This document shows positions 23,199 through 34,765 of a stretch of DNA of 64,000 nucleotides, piece after piece; within the stretch, counting starts at the first letter, position 1; each line of letters starts with the position of its first letter. Source of the DNA: Dichotomocladium elegans. Its lineage: Eukaryota; Mucoromycota; Mucoromycetes; Mucorales; Lichtheimiaceae. The notes below the pieces were generated by a model. It was given only the letters and a program-made list of their open reading frames with translations. It had not been told where the DNA came from and made no database searches. The translations under genes were made by a program, and so were the position numbers. Where the stretch lies: NCBI GenBank assembly GCA_025716815.1, contig JAIXMN010000006.1, positions 1,240,001 to 1,304,000 of the forward strand, given 5' to 3'.

Positions 23199-24329
23199 AT
23201 GGAAAGTATGCACAGGCTACCGTTAGAGCTCCTGAATAAGATTGCCTCTCTAGTCGCTGACGAGGATATCCTTCCGGTGGCCATTCTTGGCTTTCCACTC
23301 TCTCGAGAAGAGTTGATTGAGTTCGGTGGTCCGGGGAGGGCCATGGACAACTTTTTGGACCGTGGGGTGCGTGATCCAGTTACCCTCTCGGCTCTTGTCC
23401 CGCACATTCCTGCTGAGTGTGCCATCGTCAAAGGCGTGACAAGGATGGACCGTATGCTCGTCGAGGAGATTGGCAGGGTGTGGTCGATGGATTCTATCTT
23501 TTCCACCGGCGGATACATCATGGCCCTAGAACTCGGGTGGACATGGGGGTTTGAGAACATTGGTCACGATCTGAGTTGGGACTACGATATACTTCTCATG
23601 GAATACTACGTCAAGACCAAACAATGGGAGAAACTGGACAACGACAAGATAGGAAAAATGTCTCTGGAAACCAAGATTATGCTTCCCACCGATCTGAGAG
23701 AATATCTAGATGAGTATGACAGGCTTTTTCTAGCCATTCGAGAATGTCCCGAAGAGCAACTGGATGACCTAATCAGGGAATTCGAGGAGTTACGCGATTG
23801 CTTCAGATATATGATGATGGATCTAACGAAATACGACACTCCCGAGAGGGCCATCAACTTTGCTCGTCGGGCAAAGTTATGTGAAGATGCGATGAAGGAG
23901 GCATTCCTTGAAACCCGGTGCATGGACGGGTGCCGCCTCCTCGGTACATTGTCTGTCGACGAACTGGATGCGTACGAGATGGCTATGGATCCGGACCGGA
24001 ATCTCATTGACGACGTAAGCCCCGAGGCACGTAATATTTACAACGATTTATGCACGCAATTCTATGACTGCTCTATATTTCCGGCGTGGGATGATGATAC
24101 GCTCAGGGGCGACTACTATACCGAAGAGGCCCTCCTCAACAAACTATACCGTTTCATAAAGAGTGAAAAGTACGAGTGGTTCACTCATTGGGATTGTATA
24201 GAATTGATCCCTGACTGCGAGTATGTATGTTATCCCCATCCGAGGAAGTACATCGCGGAGGCGAAGGATATGAATGCCATTCTGCTCATCTGGTGTGCAT
24301 GTGGATACCCTGAGGCGGACTCGACCTAG
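23199..24329 (+). CDS. F-box-like protein, duplicated (copy 2)
   Basis: An intact 376-aa open frame from the ATG at 23,199, paralogue of the gene at 971-2110. The first 125 residues, including the F-box-like LPLELLNKIASLVADEDILP, are almost unchanged. The C-terminal half differs in clusters: RDCFRYMMMDLTKYDTPERA, KLCEDAMKEAFLETRCMDGC, and a replaced, shorter region around NDLCTQFYDCSIFPAWDDDT. The final WCACGYPEADST is conserved. Both copies keep full-length frames while their Cdc50 and mariner neighbours have decayed, which suggests selection on the protein. Function is unknown. Confidence 0.72.
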   Translation: MESMHRLPLELLNKIASLVADEDILPVAILGFPLSREELIEFGGPGRAMDNFLDRGVRDPVTLSALVPHIPAECAIVKGVTRMDRMLVEEIGRVWSMDSIFSTGGYIMALELGWTWGFENIGHDLSWDYDILLMEYYVKTKQWEKLDNDKIGKMSLETKIMLPTDLREYLDEYDRLFLAIRECPEEQLDDLIREFEELRDCFRYMMMDLTKYDTPERAINFARRAKLCEDAMKEAFLETRCMDGCRLLGTLSVDELDAYEMAMDPDRNLIDDVSPEARNIYNDLCTQFYDCSIFPAWDDDTLRGDYYTEEALLNKLYRFIKSEKYEWFTHWDCIELIPDCEYVCYPHPRKYIAEAKDMNAILLIWCACGYPEADST

Positions 24330-24564
24330 GATGTACCGGATGGAAAAATAATAATGATATGGATACGTTTAGTTTGCTAATGTTCCTTAAGAACCAACTG
24401 CATCGATCTGGCACATAAAAATAGATACGATATGTTCACGCAATTGATATTGTCTAGCATCGATTAATCCTGATGAAGGCTTTTGATAACCGGCTTCTTG
24501 CGTTTGGGTAAGCCTCTGCCTGGCTGATTCCAAGATAAGTAATTCGGGTCCCCTGGTGATCTAT

Positions 24565-25451
24565 TTATATAGCGAAAGCAGCAGAAGTCAGCAAGGGTCG
24601 GACATCAAGATTTGACAGAGTATTCAATATATACCGGGGCTTGAGGCATTGTTTAATCGTGAATATAAGGCCGAGAAGGAGGCAGATACCGCCAATGGCC
24701 ATATAGGTAATGCCAAGGTAAGGATTACGACCACCCAGAGGTGAGGTTGTTGACAAGATCAATCATTTCGTGCCACCGTAGAGGGTTGTATCAAAATCTA
24801 CAGCATGCGTATCGATAAATTTTCCATCAACATCTTCTGAAGGGAAAAAATACATACTCATATCGATCATGATGCGCCACCGTCCAGCTTCGAGAACCTG
24901 GGCATCGTTGCGGCCCCACATCTTACGGAAGTCAGGCAATGCAGCCACGCGCATCCATACCATGAAGGATTCGTCCTTTGACAGGTCCGGAGGAAGATAC
25001 TGGTCAGTGTATGTTCCGTTAGGATATCGCAAAGCCCAGTAGGGCGGAGGGACCACACTCGAGGGCGAGTACTGAGTTGCACCGTGCTTGTCCTTATCAG
25101 TCGGCCAAGAGATGCCCGTCGTATTTATCTCATATGTTGAAGGCGAGACGGCATTAACGGACATGAGGTTCGACCTGGTATCTGCGATATACCGACCGCG
25201 CCGCAGCGGTTAAAGCAATCTTCGCACCAACACATACATACACAAAAGCCTCTTACCGTTAAACATGGAATTTGCGATCATGCCGCATGGGTATACAGGT
25301 GTGCCAGCGTCCGTTGTTCGTATCGGTCCACAGTTCCCGCCGGGCGATGCGACGGCTTTTCCGAGAAGTTGACCGGTATCAAAGCTGCTGATGTATTGTT
25401 GATGGATTTGGTAAAAGCTGGTGAGACGGTAATACATGAAGACAGGCGGCA
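24565..25451 (-). pseudogene. Cdc50/Lem3-family 3' half, copy 2
   Basis: Same C-terminal fragment as at 2346-3233. Here the first exon is intact through PGGNCGPIRTTDAGTPVYPC and GMIANSMFN. The intron acceptor is present (CGCAG), joining as NSMFND-TRSNLMSVNA. The next exon stays open to YGGTK, and then TGG has become TGA just before [11 protein letters not shown]. So this copy carries a nonsense change, while copy 1 carries frameshifts and a lost acceptor. It has no N-terminal half and starts at the same GCA junction with a mariner (25,449-25,451). Confidence 0.9.
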
Positions 25452-26751
25452 GAAATAATTCTGAACTTACTACCACACACATTCCCAAGCGAAAGAATAC
25501 AGACATTTGGACGAAAGAAGCGGGGATCAAGCGCAATTACACAGCGTACAATGACCAGGGCAAGGTCAGGTTCTTTTTAAACGGATATGAGAAGGACTTG
25601 AATGCATCGGTTGCTAGGAATCCATGTTTGTTCAGCCCTGGGATGGGAGAATAAAACACGAGAAAGACCGCGAGAGCATCTTTAAGAAACCTAACGCGAG
25701 GGGTCGTTCGCGTATTCTTAATGAAGAGCATAAAAGCGTTATCTTAGAATGCATTGATGAGGATCCATCTACTGTCCTAGAATAGCTGATGGAGCAGCTG
25801 CTCCAAAGATTTGAGGGTCTCAAAAGTATCTAAAATGACGCTTCAACGATTTATGAAAAACGAAGGCAACTTGCCATTGAAAATGGCTCGGTTTCAGCCT
25901 GTGGACAGGAATCGTGCTGCAAAGATCCAACAGCGCCATGACTGGGTGCGCAAATGGGACAATACCGACATTGACTTTAGAAAAAACTGCGTTTTCCTTG
26001 ATGAGTCTGGATTCCATATTAATATGAAACGCAGCATGGTATGGTCCAAGAAAGAGACTCCTGCAGTGGTCACAATACCAAAGACAAGAGCAAAGACAAC
26101 CACAATCTTGGAAGAAATCTCAGCATCAGGCGTCATTAAATGTAGCTTGAGACTCCCACAACCACCAGTCAAGAGAAGAAAGAGGTCAGGTCGATCTGAA
26201 CTTGCGAGTAAAGGACATTGTCTTAGCTTCCTTAAGGCTACGATGGACGAGATGAATAATGCAGCTATCCATAAGGCTGAGGATATCGATGTGTTTATCT
26301 TCCACCCTACTTGCCTGAACTCGATCCAACTGAGCAGGCTTGGTCAGCTGTCAAGAGCAAAGTAAAAGGCAATAAGTTACCCTATCATACCGACTTGTTT
26401 TCTTCTGCAATCTTCTTATATTCTAGATCCTCTGTAACTAATCATATCAGCCTAACTGAATGCCTCGAGAGGAAAGGATATGGGGTTTGGGTGGGACCAT
26501 GGTTTGGCTGCACCCGCGCAGGTCCCCCCCCATGACTTCGTCGAGGTGCGTTTGCCTTCATCTGCTTTCTCCGTTGCTTCTGCCGCTGGTTGTTGTCGTT
26601 GGTTCGTCGTCGTCCCTCCTCGTTTCTTTTGTCCCTCTTCCGCCATTGTTACTGCAATGGTACACTTTGCTACCTTCGAGGTACGTTGAAGAGTAAATAA
26701 GAGGGCTGATTTTTTTCCTGTTGACTAACGGCCTTCTTTACGCATGCGACA
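25449..26751 (+). mobile_element. Decayed Tc1/mariner transposase body, copy 2
   Basis: It begins at the Cdc50 junction and reads THIPKRKNTDIWTKEAGIKR, then after stops MKNEGNLPLKMARFQPVDRN, WVRKWDNTDIDFRKNCVFLD and ESGFHINMKRSMVWSKKETP, with the first catalytic Asp present. An open frame of 184 aa (25,811-26,365) covers the middle of the protein. The C-terminal catalytic block is shifted (HPTCLNSIQLSRL where SPQLNPIEQ is expected). A pyrimidine-rich, expanded region at 26,510-26,680 is absent from copy 1. Not functional. Confidence 0.83.
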
Positions 26752-26920
26752 AATTTTATGAAAATAAAGTATCTGTTGCAAGCCAAGTAGGGGGTGGGTG
26801 GGCGGCGTTTACTTCTTTTGCACGAACAAATTTAGAAACCCAGTCACTTGCACGCCAACCCTTTTCTGTTCGGGCTTAACGTGTCGAAGCTTTTTTTTTG
26901 ATCGGCTTCCGTAGGATACA

Positions 26921-28078
<1,158 letters not shown>

Positions 28079-28231
28079 AAGATGCGAAACAAGTAATATG
28101 TATATAACGAAATTGAGATTTGTATCCCGCGAATTGATTCGATGCGGTAAATGTCTTTTGATATTTTTTTGGTTGAGCTATTCGAGCCATGGGGGGGTGG
28201 GAGGAGTAAGTACGCGCTGTGATTGTAAGAT

Positions 28232-29552
28232 TTACTCTGAGAGCTTCGACAAGGCCATTGCACTATAATCCTGGTGGCCAGGATCACGTTCGATAAATTT
28301 GCGCATCACTTTTGCGGAGCACTAAGTAATGAAGAGGTGTTGAGTTTGGCGGTCGGGCCTAACGTTGTTTGCAATAACTAACCTCGACGAGATCCGTGCA
28401 TTTGCCGTGGTTGATTGGAAAAGGCTTACGGCCGTCCAACTCGTACAGATGGCTATCCACATCGACGAAGCAAACAAAGTGAAGGCTCACCTCCTCCTCG
28501 AGGCTTGGAGGCTGGTGGGGAGGGGAATGAGTCAGAATGGCGGGTGTGTGGAGAAACGACGATGGGGGTTAGGGACACCACCCAACGTCCCCCCACCCTT
28601 TTTTTTTCTGTCGACTTGCCTTCGTTTGACCTTCCTGTGCGCCCGATTCGTGCACGTTAGCAAGCGCTTCGCAACCCTCCAGTAGCTCCGCCCGCTCTTC
28701 TGGCGACAATCGCTTTGCTTTTTTTATGATGTCATTGAATAGCCCAGGCCCTATTTTCCGAGTCAAGTCGCCGAATGAAGAAGTCTCATCCCCTCCTGGA
28801 AATGGTGGCAGTCATTGGAACGTACGTACCCAGAAGGCCCTTGTTGTTGGCAAGTGAGTGGATTAATGCCATCATGCCGCACGCATTCGAAATGGTTTGC
28901 TTGAAGAACATCACCTGCGGGCTGATATCTTGCTCGCGCTTTGTGAGTCTCGCCTCTTCTTCGTGCCTCTGCTTCTCAGACTCTTCTGTGATGGGATATA
29001 GAAAGATGATAGCCGCCACCGGTCGCGGGACAAAGGCAAGAAGCTCAGGATCGAATCCTTACATAGGGAAAGGAAGAATGAGGAGCGGAGATGAATGGCA
29101 TGAGTAATAACGTTCGGCATTATGGATCGCATTTCTCTCTTTCTCCCAAGCTCATCGGTGTGTACCAAAGATATCTGTAAACCCCCAATGGGTATCCATG
29201 CCATGTTTATGAGCAATCTAAATCACAGCAGATATAAGTATATGCACTTCAGTGAGCCGTGTTCTCGTGCGAGCTTGGTCTTCTCCACAAAGATCGGTTC
29301 TTACCGTGTTCCACACCTAGCACCAACCGATGTTGGGGGTTCGTATGTATGCATGTGTAAGTGTGTGTGTGTGTGTGTGTGCGCAGGTGTAACAGAGGGG
29401 GCGAAAAGCAAGTGAGTCGCAGGCATGTTACAAAGTAAGCCGCAGCAGCAATTGCTATGAAAACTCGAGCTTACATCAGGATTGCCTTCTAGAGGAAGCC
29501 ATTTGATCTTGGGTTTCTGTGTAGAAGCTTCCTGTGGAGACGGTTCTTGCAT
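28232..29552 (-). CDS. Ubiquitin C-terminal hydrolase, UCH-L3/Yuh1 family
   Basis: A multi-exon minus-strand gene. Exon 1 is [28 protein letters not shown] central exon holds [20 protein letters not shown] and [20 protein letters not shown], where Gln and Cys are the oxyanion and nucleophile residues. [20 protein letters not shown] follows, then [20 protein letters not shown] with the catalytic His and Asp, and the last exon ends [21 protein letters not shown]. The full catalytic set is present. The family releases small adducts and peptides from the ubiquitin C-terminus. The exact ends of one or two middle exons (29,050-29,450) were not fixed. Confidence 0.92.
29361..29380 (+). repeat. (GT)10 microsatellite
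   Basis: Ten perfect GT units inside a UCH intron. Confidence 0.9.
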
Positions 29553-30050
29553 TAGGGCTGAACGTGGATGAGGAAAAGAAAAAAGAGACAGACAGAGAGA
29601 GAAAGAGAAAAAAAAAAGCGGCGTGTGCCTTTCTTTACTTCAGCTGAGATCGTGACGCGCTCAGCATTTAGTTTCATCGTTGGCATAACTCTCTCCCCCC
29701 AACTACAACTCGGTGTTGCCGTGATGGAAACATGGGATGCAGACCTTCCTCCCTTCCCCCCGTCCGGGCTGACCTTTCAAGCAATGAATGAGCGTTTGAG
29801 ATCCAAGTTGGCTATATGCTCGCTACATAGAAAAGATTGCATATGTCCTTTTGTCACGCCGGGCCCCAATGAGTCAGAGACATTTGTTGCAGTTAGGCGC
29901 GGAGGTGCACTCTGTTCTCTTTTTTCACCTCCCCGCCCCTCCACCCTCCACCCCCGCCAACCTACTGACCTTTTCCCCACTCACCAACCTACCAGTACCC
30001 GTTCTCTTCCTCCACCCCCCCAAAAAAAACACAATATCCTCTCCGTGGTC

Positions 30051-30981
30051 ATGAGCCATGCCAATATGCAACAGCTACTGACACCTCCGGAGCAGTTTGG
30101 CATTGTCGAGCCAGGGATATATCGCTCAGACATGCTGCAGCCATTGCATTTCCCTTTCATAAAACAGATCAACTGCAAGACAGTGGTCATGCTCAGTCCT
30201 GAGATGCCCAATCGCGTTACTTCAAACTTGATGGATGAATGCGGAATGGAATTGGTAAAAAAAAAAAAACCACTCGTCCGCCATGTTTTTCTCCAAAGAA
30301 AACGAACGACTGATGGTGAAATGCTTAAGGTTCATTTGGGTATGGCGACCTGGAAGCCAACACAGCCGTCCACATGGCGACCCGTTTCGGAAGAGCTGAT
30401 CAAGGAAGGTCTTGAGCTGATCCTTGATCGCGAAACGCATCCTGTACTGATTATGTGCACGTAAGTGAGAACGATCTCACGCCCTTCATTACCAAGAGTC
30501 AGAGATATAAGAAATAGCCAATAAAAAAAAAAGCTAAAGCGCAAAACATCGTTTTCCACCCCCCCAAAAAAAAAGATCTGGCATACACGAAACCGGAACA
30601 CTCGTGGGTTGTTTACGGAAACTGGAAGGCTGGAACTTCAGTTCCATCATCAACGAGGTGAGTGTTTGCTTTCTTGGCAGTCCGGCTCCCGCATTTACCA
30701 AGATGGCAGAATCAAATCTTCTAAATACACGTTTTCGTTAGTATCGTGCTTACGCAGGCACCAAAGCACGCTATGTAAACGAACAATTTATCGAACTCTT
30801 TGACCTCGACCTTGTCACACTTCCTGCTAATCTCCCCGGCTGGCTGATTGATCAGCAGCAGATGTTGGCAAGTACTTACTTTCAAATACATGATTATACG
30901 TATTCATGACCTAGTGGAACGTTTTTCATTTAGGATGAGGAACGAAGAGAAAAGGAAGAAAGGAACACGAATGTAAAATAA
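30051..30981 (+). CDS. Oca/Siw14-family atypical phosphatase, probable pseudophosphatase
   Basis: Five exons (30,051-30,254; 30,330-30,460; 30,576-30,657; 30,742-30,867; 30,934-30,981) close to 196 aa. It reads PPEQFGIVEPGIYRSDMLQP, FPFIKQINCKTVVMLSPEMP, WRPVSEELIKEGLELILD, then HPVLIMC-TSGIHETGTLVGC and YVNEQFIELFDLDLV. This is the plant and fungi atypical dual-specificity phosphatase fold. The CX5R signature would need Arg where Glu stands (C-T-S-G-I-H-E), so catalysis is unlikely; related yeast Oca proteins also include inactive members. The last intron uses a GC donor (TTG/GCAAGT). A long upstream in-frame extension starting at 29,568 is low-complexity and was not used. Confidence 0.88.
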
Positions 30982-31007
30982 GTTAGGGGGGGACGCTTTT
31001 AATGTCT

Positions 31008-33501
31008 TTACTTGATTAAATATTTTTCTGCCACTTCACCAAATTCGTCCAGGACATCCCGAATAGTTTCCCTGAACTCATTGGAATCCGTATCTTTGCA
31101 GGATACCCAGGATGAGATGCTCATGCGCACCTTGTCCTTGTCAATCGAATAGGCAATGCCATAACCCTCAGGAACAACCGCACCGAAACCGCCCCAGGAC
31201 CGGTCGCCAGGAGACACATTTGAGGTTGACAACATCCAGTTTTGGGACCCGTAATAGGAGGGGTCTTGGAACATGGCAGCGGCTTCCGATCCAGCTTCTT
31301 CAGGTGTCATTTGGCACTTTAGACCCAAGAGGTGGCGGTCGACACCTAGGCCTGCGTTTCCCGATGGTACGGTGAGCATCCGCTGTTGGAATCGTAATAA
31401 AAAACCGTCCATGATTAAATGACGTACCGTTGGTTGCCGCCTTCATGTACTCGAGATGACTTGCAATTGCCAATTCACGCAGCTCCAGTTTCTTTGCCAT
31501 CTTTGAAAAAGCGGTTAAGCATAACAGTTCCTTTTTCCTTCCCACCCCTACCCCGGGCGAGTTGATTTACCTTGACATCCTTGTCCTCCCATGCCTTAGT
31601 GAATGCAACCGATTCTGCAGAACATGAACGCACTGTTTCGGTGCGTCCTGTCAAAAACTTGCGGGTTGACGCAGATTCGTAAGTAGGACATGGCTTGCCG
31701 TACTGGCGGTAGTAGGCCAGCTGGAAGACCATCTGCATCCAACCGTCGGGGCTGACCTTGGAGTTCTTCATAAAGCTCGACCCGTAACCGGCATAGTGCA
31801 GCACCAGGCTGTCGCAATCGTTGATCAGGTCAGCAGCGTGTTTCTCTGCATTGCGAAGCGCGCTGCCCGTTTCGGGGTCAATGTCCCATTTTAGCCACGT
31901 GGGAGGAACGGCTGCAGAACTGCCCTGGTCTCCAGCAGTTTCTGTAGAACCCTCCCTGCGCAAAAACGTTACGTCAGACAAGAGGCGAGTATATATGCCG
32001 GACGCCCCTATCACTTACTCTTTCAGCATTCCGCTAAACATGTTAAAAGGAACGATAGCATCCACAGGTGAATGCTGTGTGCATACATGAGAAAATGTTT
32101 CCAGAATGAGATACTTGCGGGAGTATAGGATCGGGTTGCACGGGCCTTACCTCACCATTGACACCTGCACGGCCGTTGTTTTCGACGATCACCTGCAAAG
32201 CCTTATCAAACCAGCGGTTGTGAGCATTTCTGCCATGGAAGATGTTGCGGTGGGAGATGCTGTAGTCCAGTGGTGAATGGTAATCATCCAAGCAGAGCAC
32301 AAAGAGTGAGTCATCGAGCTCCTTGAGCGTGTTAGCGTTAGTCGGGTTTGACTCGAGTCTCCCGCGTACTGCGGCCCACGTATCTCGATGCTCGGAGGTC
32401 ATCAAGCCCACTGCCGGTTGGAGCTGGTCTATGGAAGCCTGGTCGACTTGATTCACCAACTGCAGGAGTTGACTATGCAGCGCGCACGCGTGCGTGTGTG
32501 ATGAGCTGTTGAACATCATTCATACCTTCCATCTCTCTCGCTCGCTCGCTCACCTCGCAATAGCCTGCTGGCCCAAAGCCGCGCCTTTGGCATCAAAGAC
32601 GGGCAACGAAAAGAATTGGTCCTTGTAAATGACAGTAATATGTTTTGCTGTCGCAGGCCAGGTCGAGATCACCTTGTCGCGAGGCGATGCAGCAATGCGG
32701 CTTGTGCCAAACATGCCCTTGAGCTGATGCATGCAGAACGGGCCTGACCGTGTCACATCAGGAGGGATTTCTTCGCTGTAAAAAAAAAATAAACAACATC
32801 GATCAATTTCACCCCTTTTTTGCTTTCAACCCCTCCGCCAGCATGTCCTAAAATACTTGCTTGTTAATCTTGTTCGAGTACTGGACCATCAACGACACCA
32901 TGTTGGCTGCTCGCTTCAATTGCGTGGGAGTGATTGAGCCAGGAACGGCGTTTTCAGAATCCAGACCACCGGGGGGATCTTGAAACTGATTCCACCAATT
33001 GACATTGATAAGCGTCGGGGCCCGGTACTCGAGGTAGGCCTTGTCGAGCCAGAGCTTGTCGAGCCACGAGACGCCGAGGGCGGCTTCTTGCTTTTCTAGG
33101 GCATAAAGTCGCTCCTGGAGCGTTGGACCAAGCCCGCGCACAAAGGCATCCACCTTTTTGCTGGCACGTTCATAGTCAGACTGAGTCAAGAGCGGCACCA
33201 AGCTGCGTTTGTATCGCTGGGCAGTTTGCTCGAGACTTGGAATCGGTAGCCGCGGCAGAGCCTTCTGGTTGTCAAAGGTCTTTTGGGTGCTCAGACTGCG
33301 ACGTGATGTTACCGCGCGCAGGCTATAGTTTTTTTTTTTTTTTTAAAAAAAAAAAACCAAGGCATGTATGTGTGTTTGGTGGAGTCGAGTCGATGACCCA
33401 AACCAAATACAAGTCAATCATTTCTGTCTTTGCTAAAAATAGAGAACTTGCCTGTGGATAGCTTGCACCGTTTGCCTTCCCGAACGAGTGACGCGAATCA
33501 T
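31008..33501 (-). CDS. Carnitine O-acetyltransferase, probably mitochondrial/peroxisomal
   Basis: A multi-exon minus-strand gene. Exon 1 (33,501-33,452) starts MIRVTRSGRQTVQAIH and joins, through a GC donor (CACAG/GCAAGT), to SLRAVTSRRSLSTQKTF, a basic presequence. Then come LPRLPIPSLEQTAQRYKRSL, WWNQFQDPPGGL, DQFFSLPVFD, and the catalytic histidine block NNGRAGVNGE-HSPVDA. Downstream are TETVRSCSAESVAF, LGLKCQMTPEEAG and SWGGFGAVVPEGYGIAYSI. The enzyme moves acetyl groups between CoA and carnitine, linking peroxisomal or cytosolic acetyl-CoA to mitochondria. No AKL-type tail is seen; it ends VAEKYLIK. The stop lies 26 bp from that of the convergent Oca-like gene. Confidence 0.94.
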
Positions 33502-33954
33502 GAGGTGAGAAAGAAGAAAGAGAGGGATGGAGAAAGAAAAGGGACGAGACAGGTGCCTGAAGTAAATTCTCACACTTTCATGTGACATTCTACGGGAGGA
33601 TGTTCGGAAATACCGGCTGGGTATGGCTGCCGCTGCTACTTCACAAGTTCAAGTCTGCTTAGTAAAGCCAATTGTTCATCCACGACAATGTCCACAACTC
33701 GCTTCGAGAAACTATCATGGAGCTCATGAACGAAGGCTACGTGTTTTCTTATCTTTCTCTGTTTCCCTTTAATTGGAATCCAATCGTATATGACCAAGCA
33801 GAAGTGTCGCCGCTTGCAATTTGCATCTGCTATCTGGATGCGGGGGTGTGGGGTGGTCACACCAAGAAAAGGATGCATCATGTCCTACTCCAATGAACAA
33901 TCTCCGATAGAGTTAAAACAATTTACCTAGTCGCTATTCAGCCAGTGGAACCTT

Positions 33955-34565
33955 TTTGTTCGCGGAATATGATTTTGCATTGGGCCTTGCCACCTGGTTT
34001 GTTTGCTTGCTACCAGCCGCTGCTGGCTACGTCGTTGTTTATCCTGGCACCAAGAGAGGCGCCGAAACCACTCCGTGCCTCAAAACGCGTCATTATCAGC
34101 AGCGAGAGCAGTGTTTCTTTGTGCTTCATTGACGTCTTGATCCGAGTCATATGCTGCTCAGCTTGTTGCTTGATGAAGGCGGGAACTACAGGTGGAATTT
34201 TCTCGCTGGCAGGGGAAGTGGATTTAAACACTAGTCCAAGAAAATCGCAGTATGACGGCTCATGTTAATAATAAGCCCATAGGAATGCCTGATTCCTGCA
34301 ATCTCCCCTCCTAAAGAACTTTCCGGCCCTGTTATCGCAGGATTCAGATGCAATAAGCAAGATACTCGGGACACCCCATAGGCGAGCCGGGTGGCAAGAG
34401 AGCAATACAGCCTGCTGCAAGACAACAAATAGGCTAGACCTGCTATCATCATCATTTCATCGGCGCACACGCAAACCCGCTCGGTTTATTACACGCATCC
34501 ATTGCCGCTATTGAACCGCAAAAACTACCTACTGATGGGCGTGATATCCATGATCGCATGCCGCA
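33955..34565 (+). repeat. Dispersed repeat, copy A
   Basis: Starts TGTTCGCGGAATATG and shares several blocks, in order, with 36,957-37,400: CAGCCGCTGCTGGCTAC, AAGAGAGGCG, CAGCAGCGAG, AGTGTTTCT, CTACTGATGG and GCGTGATATCCA. It is diverged and longer than copy B. No coding potential seen. Confidence 0.65.
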
Positions 34566-34765
34566 AACGTGATTGAAAATAAAAAGTATGAAGCAATGTG
34601 GTACACACATGTACACCAACAGCCTGACCTTGTCAATTGTTTTAATGATGGTGTATGTCACCATCATGTGCGAACTTTCTTTGTCTCTCAAGTTACCTGC
34701 AATTCCTCCAACCGGAAAAAGCGCGACATTTGTTAATTTGCAGAAAAGAATGTATTAGCAAAAAT

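Larger units (their letters stand above)
21927..26751 (+). repeat. Segmental duplication, copy 2
   Basis: This is a direct repeat of 1-4338, about 21.9 kb away. It carries two stretches absent from copy 1: 22,495-22,767 (273 bp) and a 29-bp stretch at about 22,899-22,927 bounded by CACAT on both sides. Either these were deleted from copy 1 at short direct repeats, or they were inserted here; the flanking CACAT favours deletion in copy 1. The left limit cannot be set because copy 1 runs off the window. Confidence 0.93.

Noticed and set aside
24750..24770. C-to-T changes in copy 2 suggesting repeat-induced point mutation
   Set aside because: A few transitions occur around the Cdc50 nonsense site, but the copies are otherwise close to identical, far from the dense pattern RIP leaves.
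29568..30050. N-terminal extension of the Oca-like gene, in frame from 29,568
   Set aside because: It is low-complexity, overlaps the divergent promoter of UCH, and the family begins near PPEQFGIVEPG just after the ATG at 30,051.
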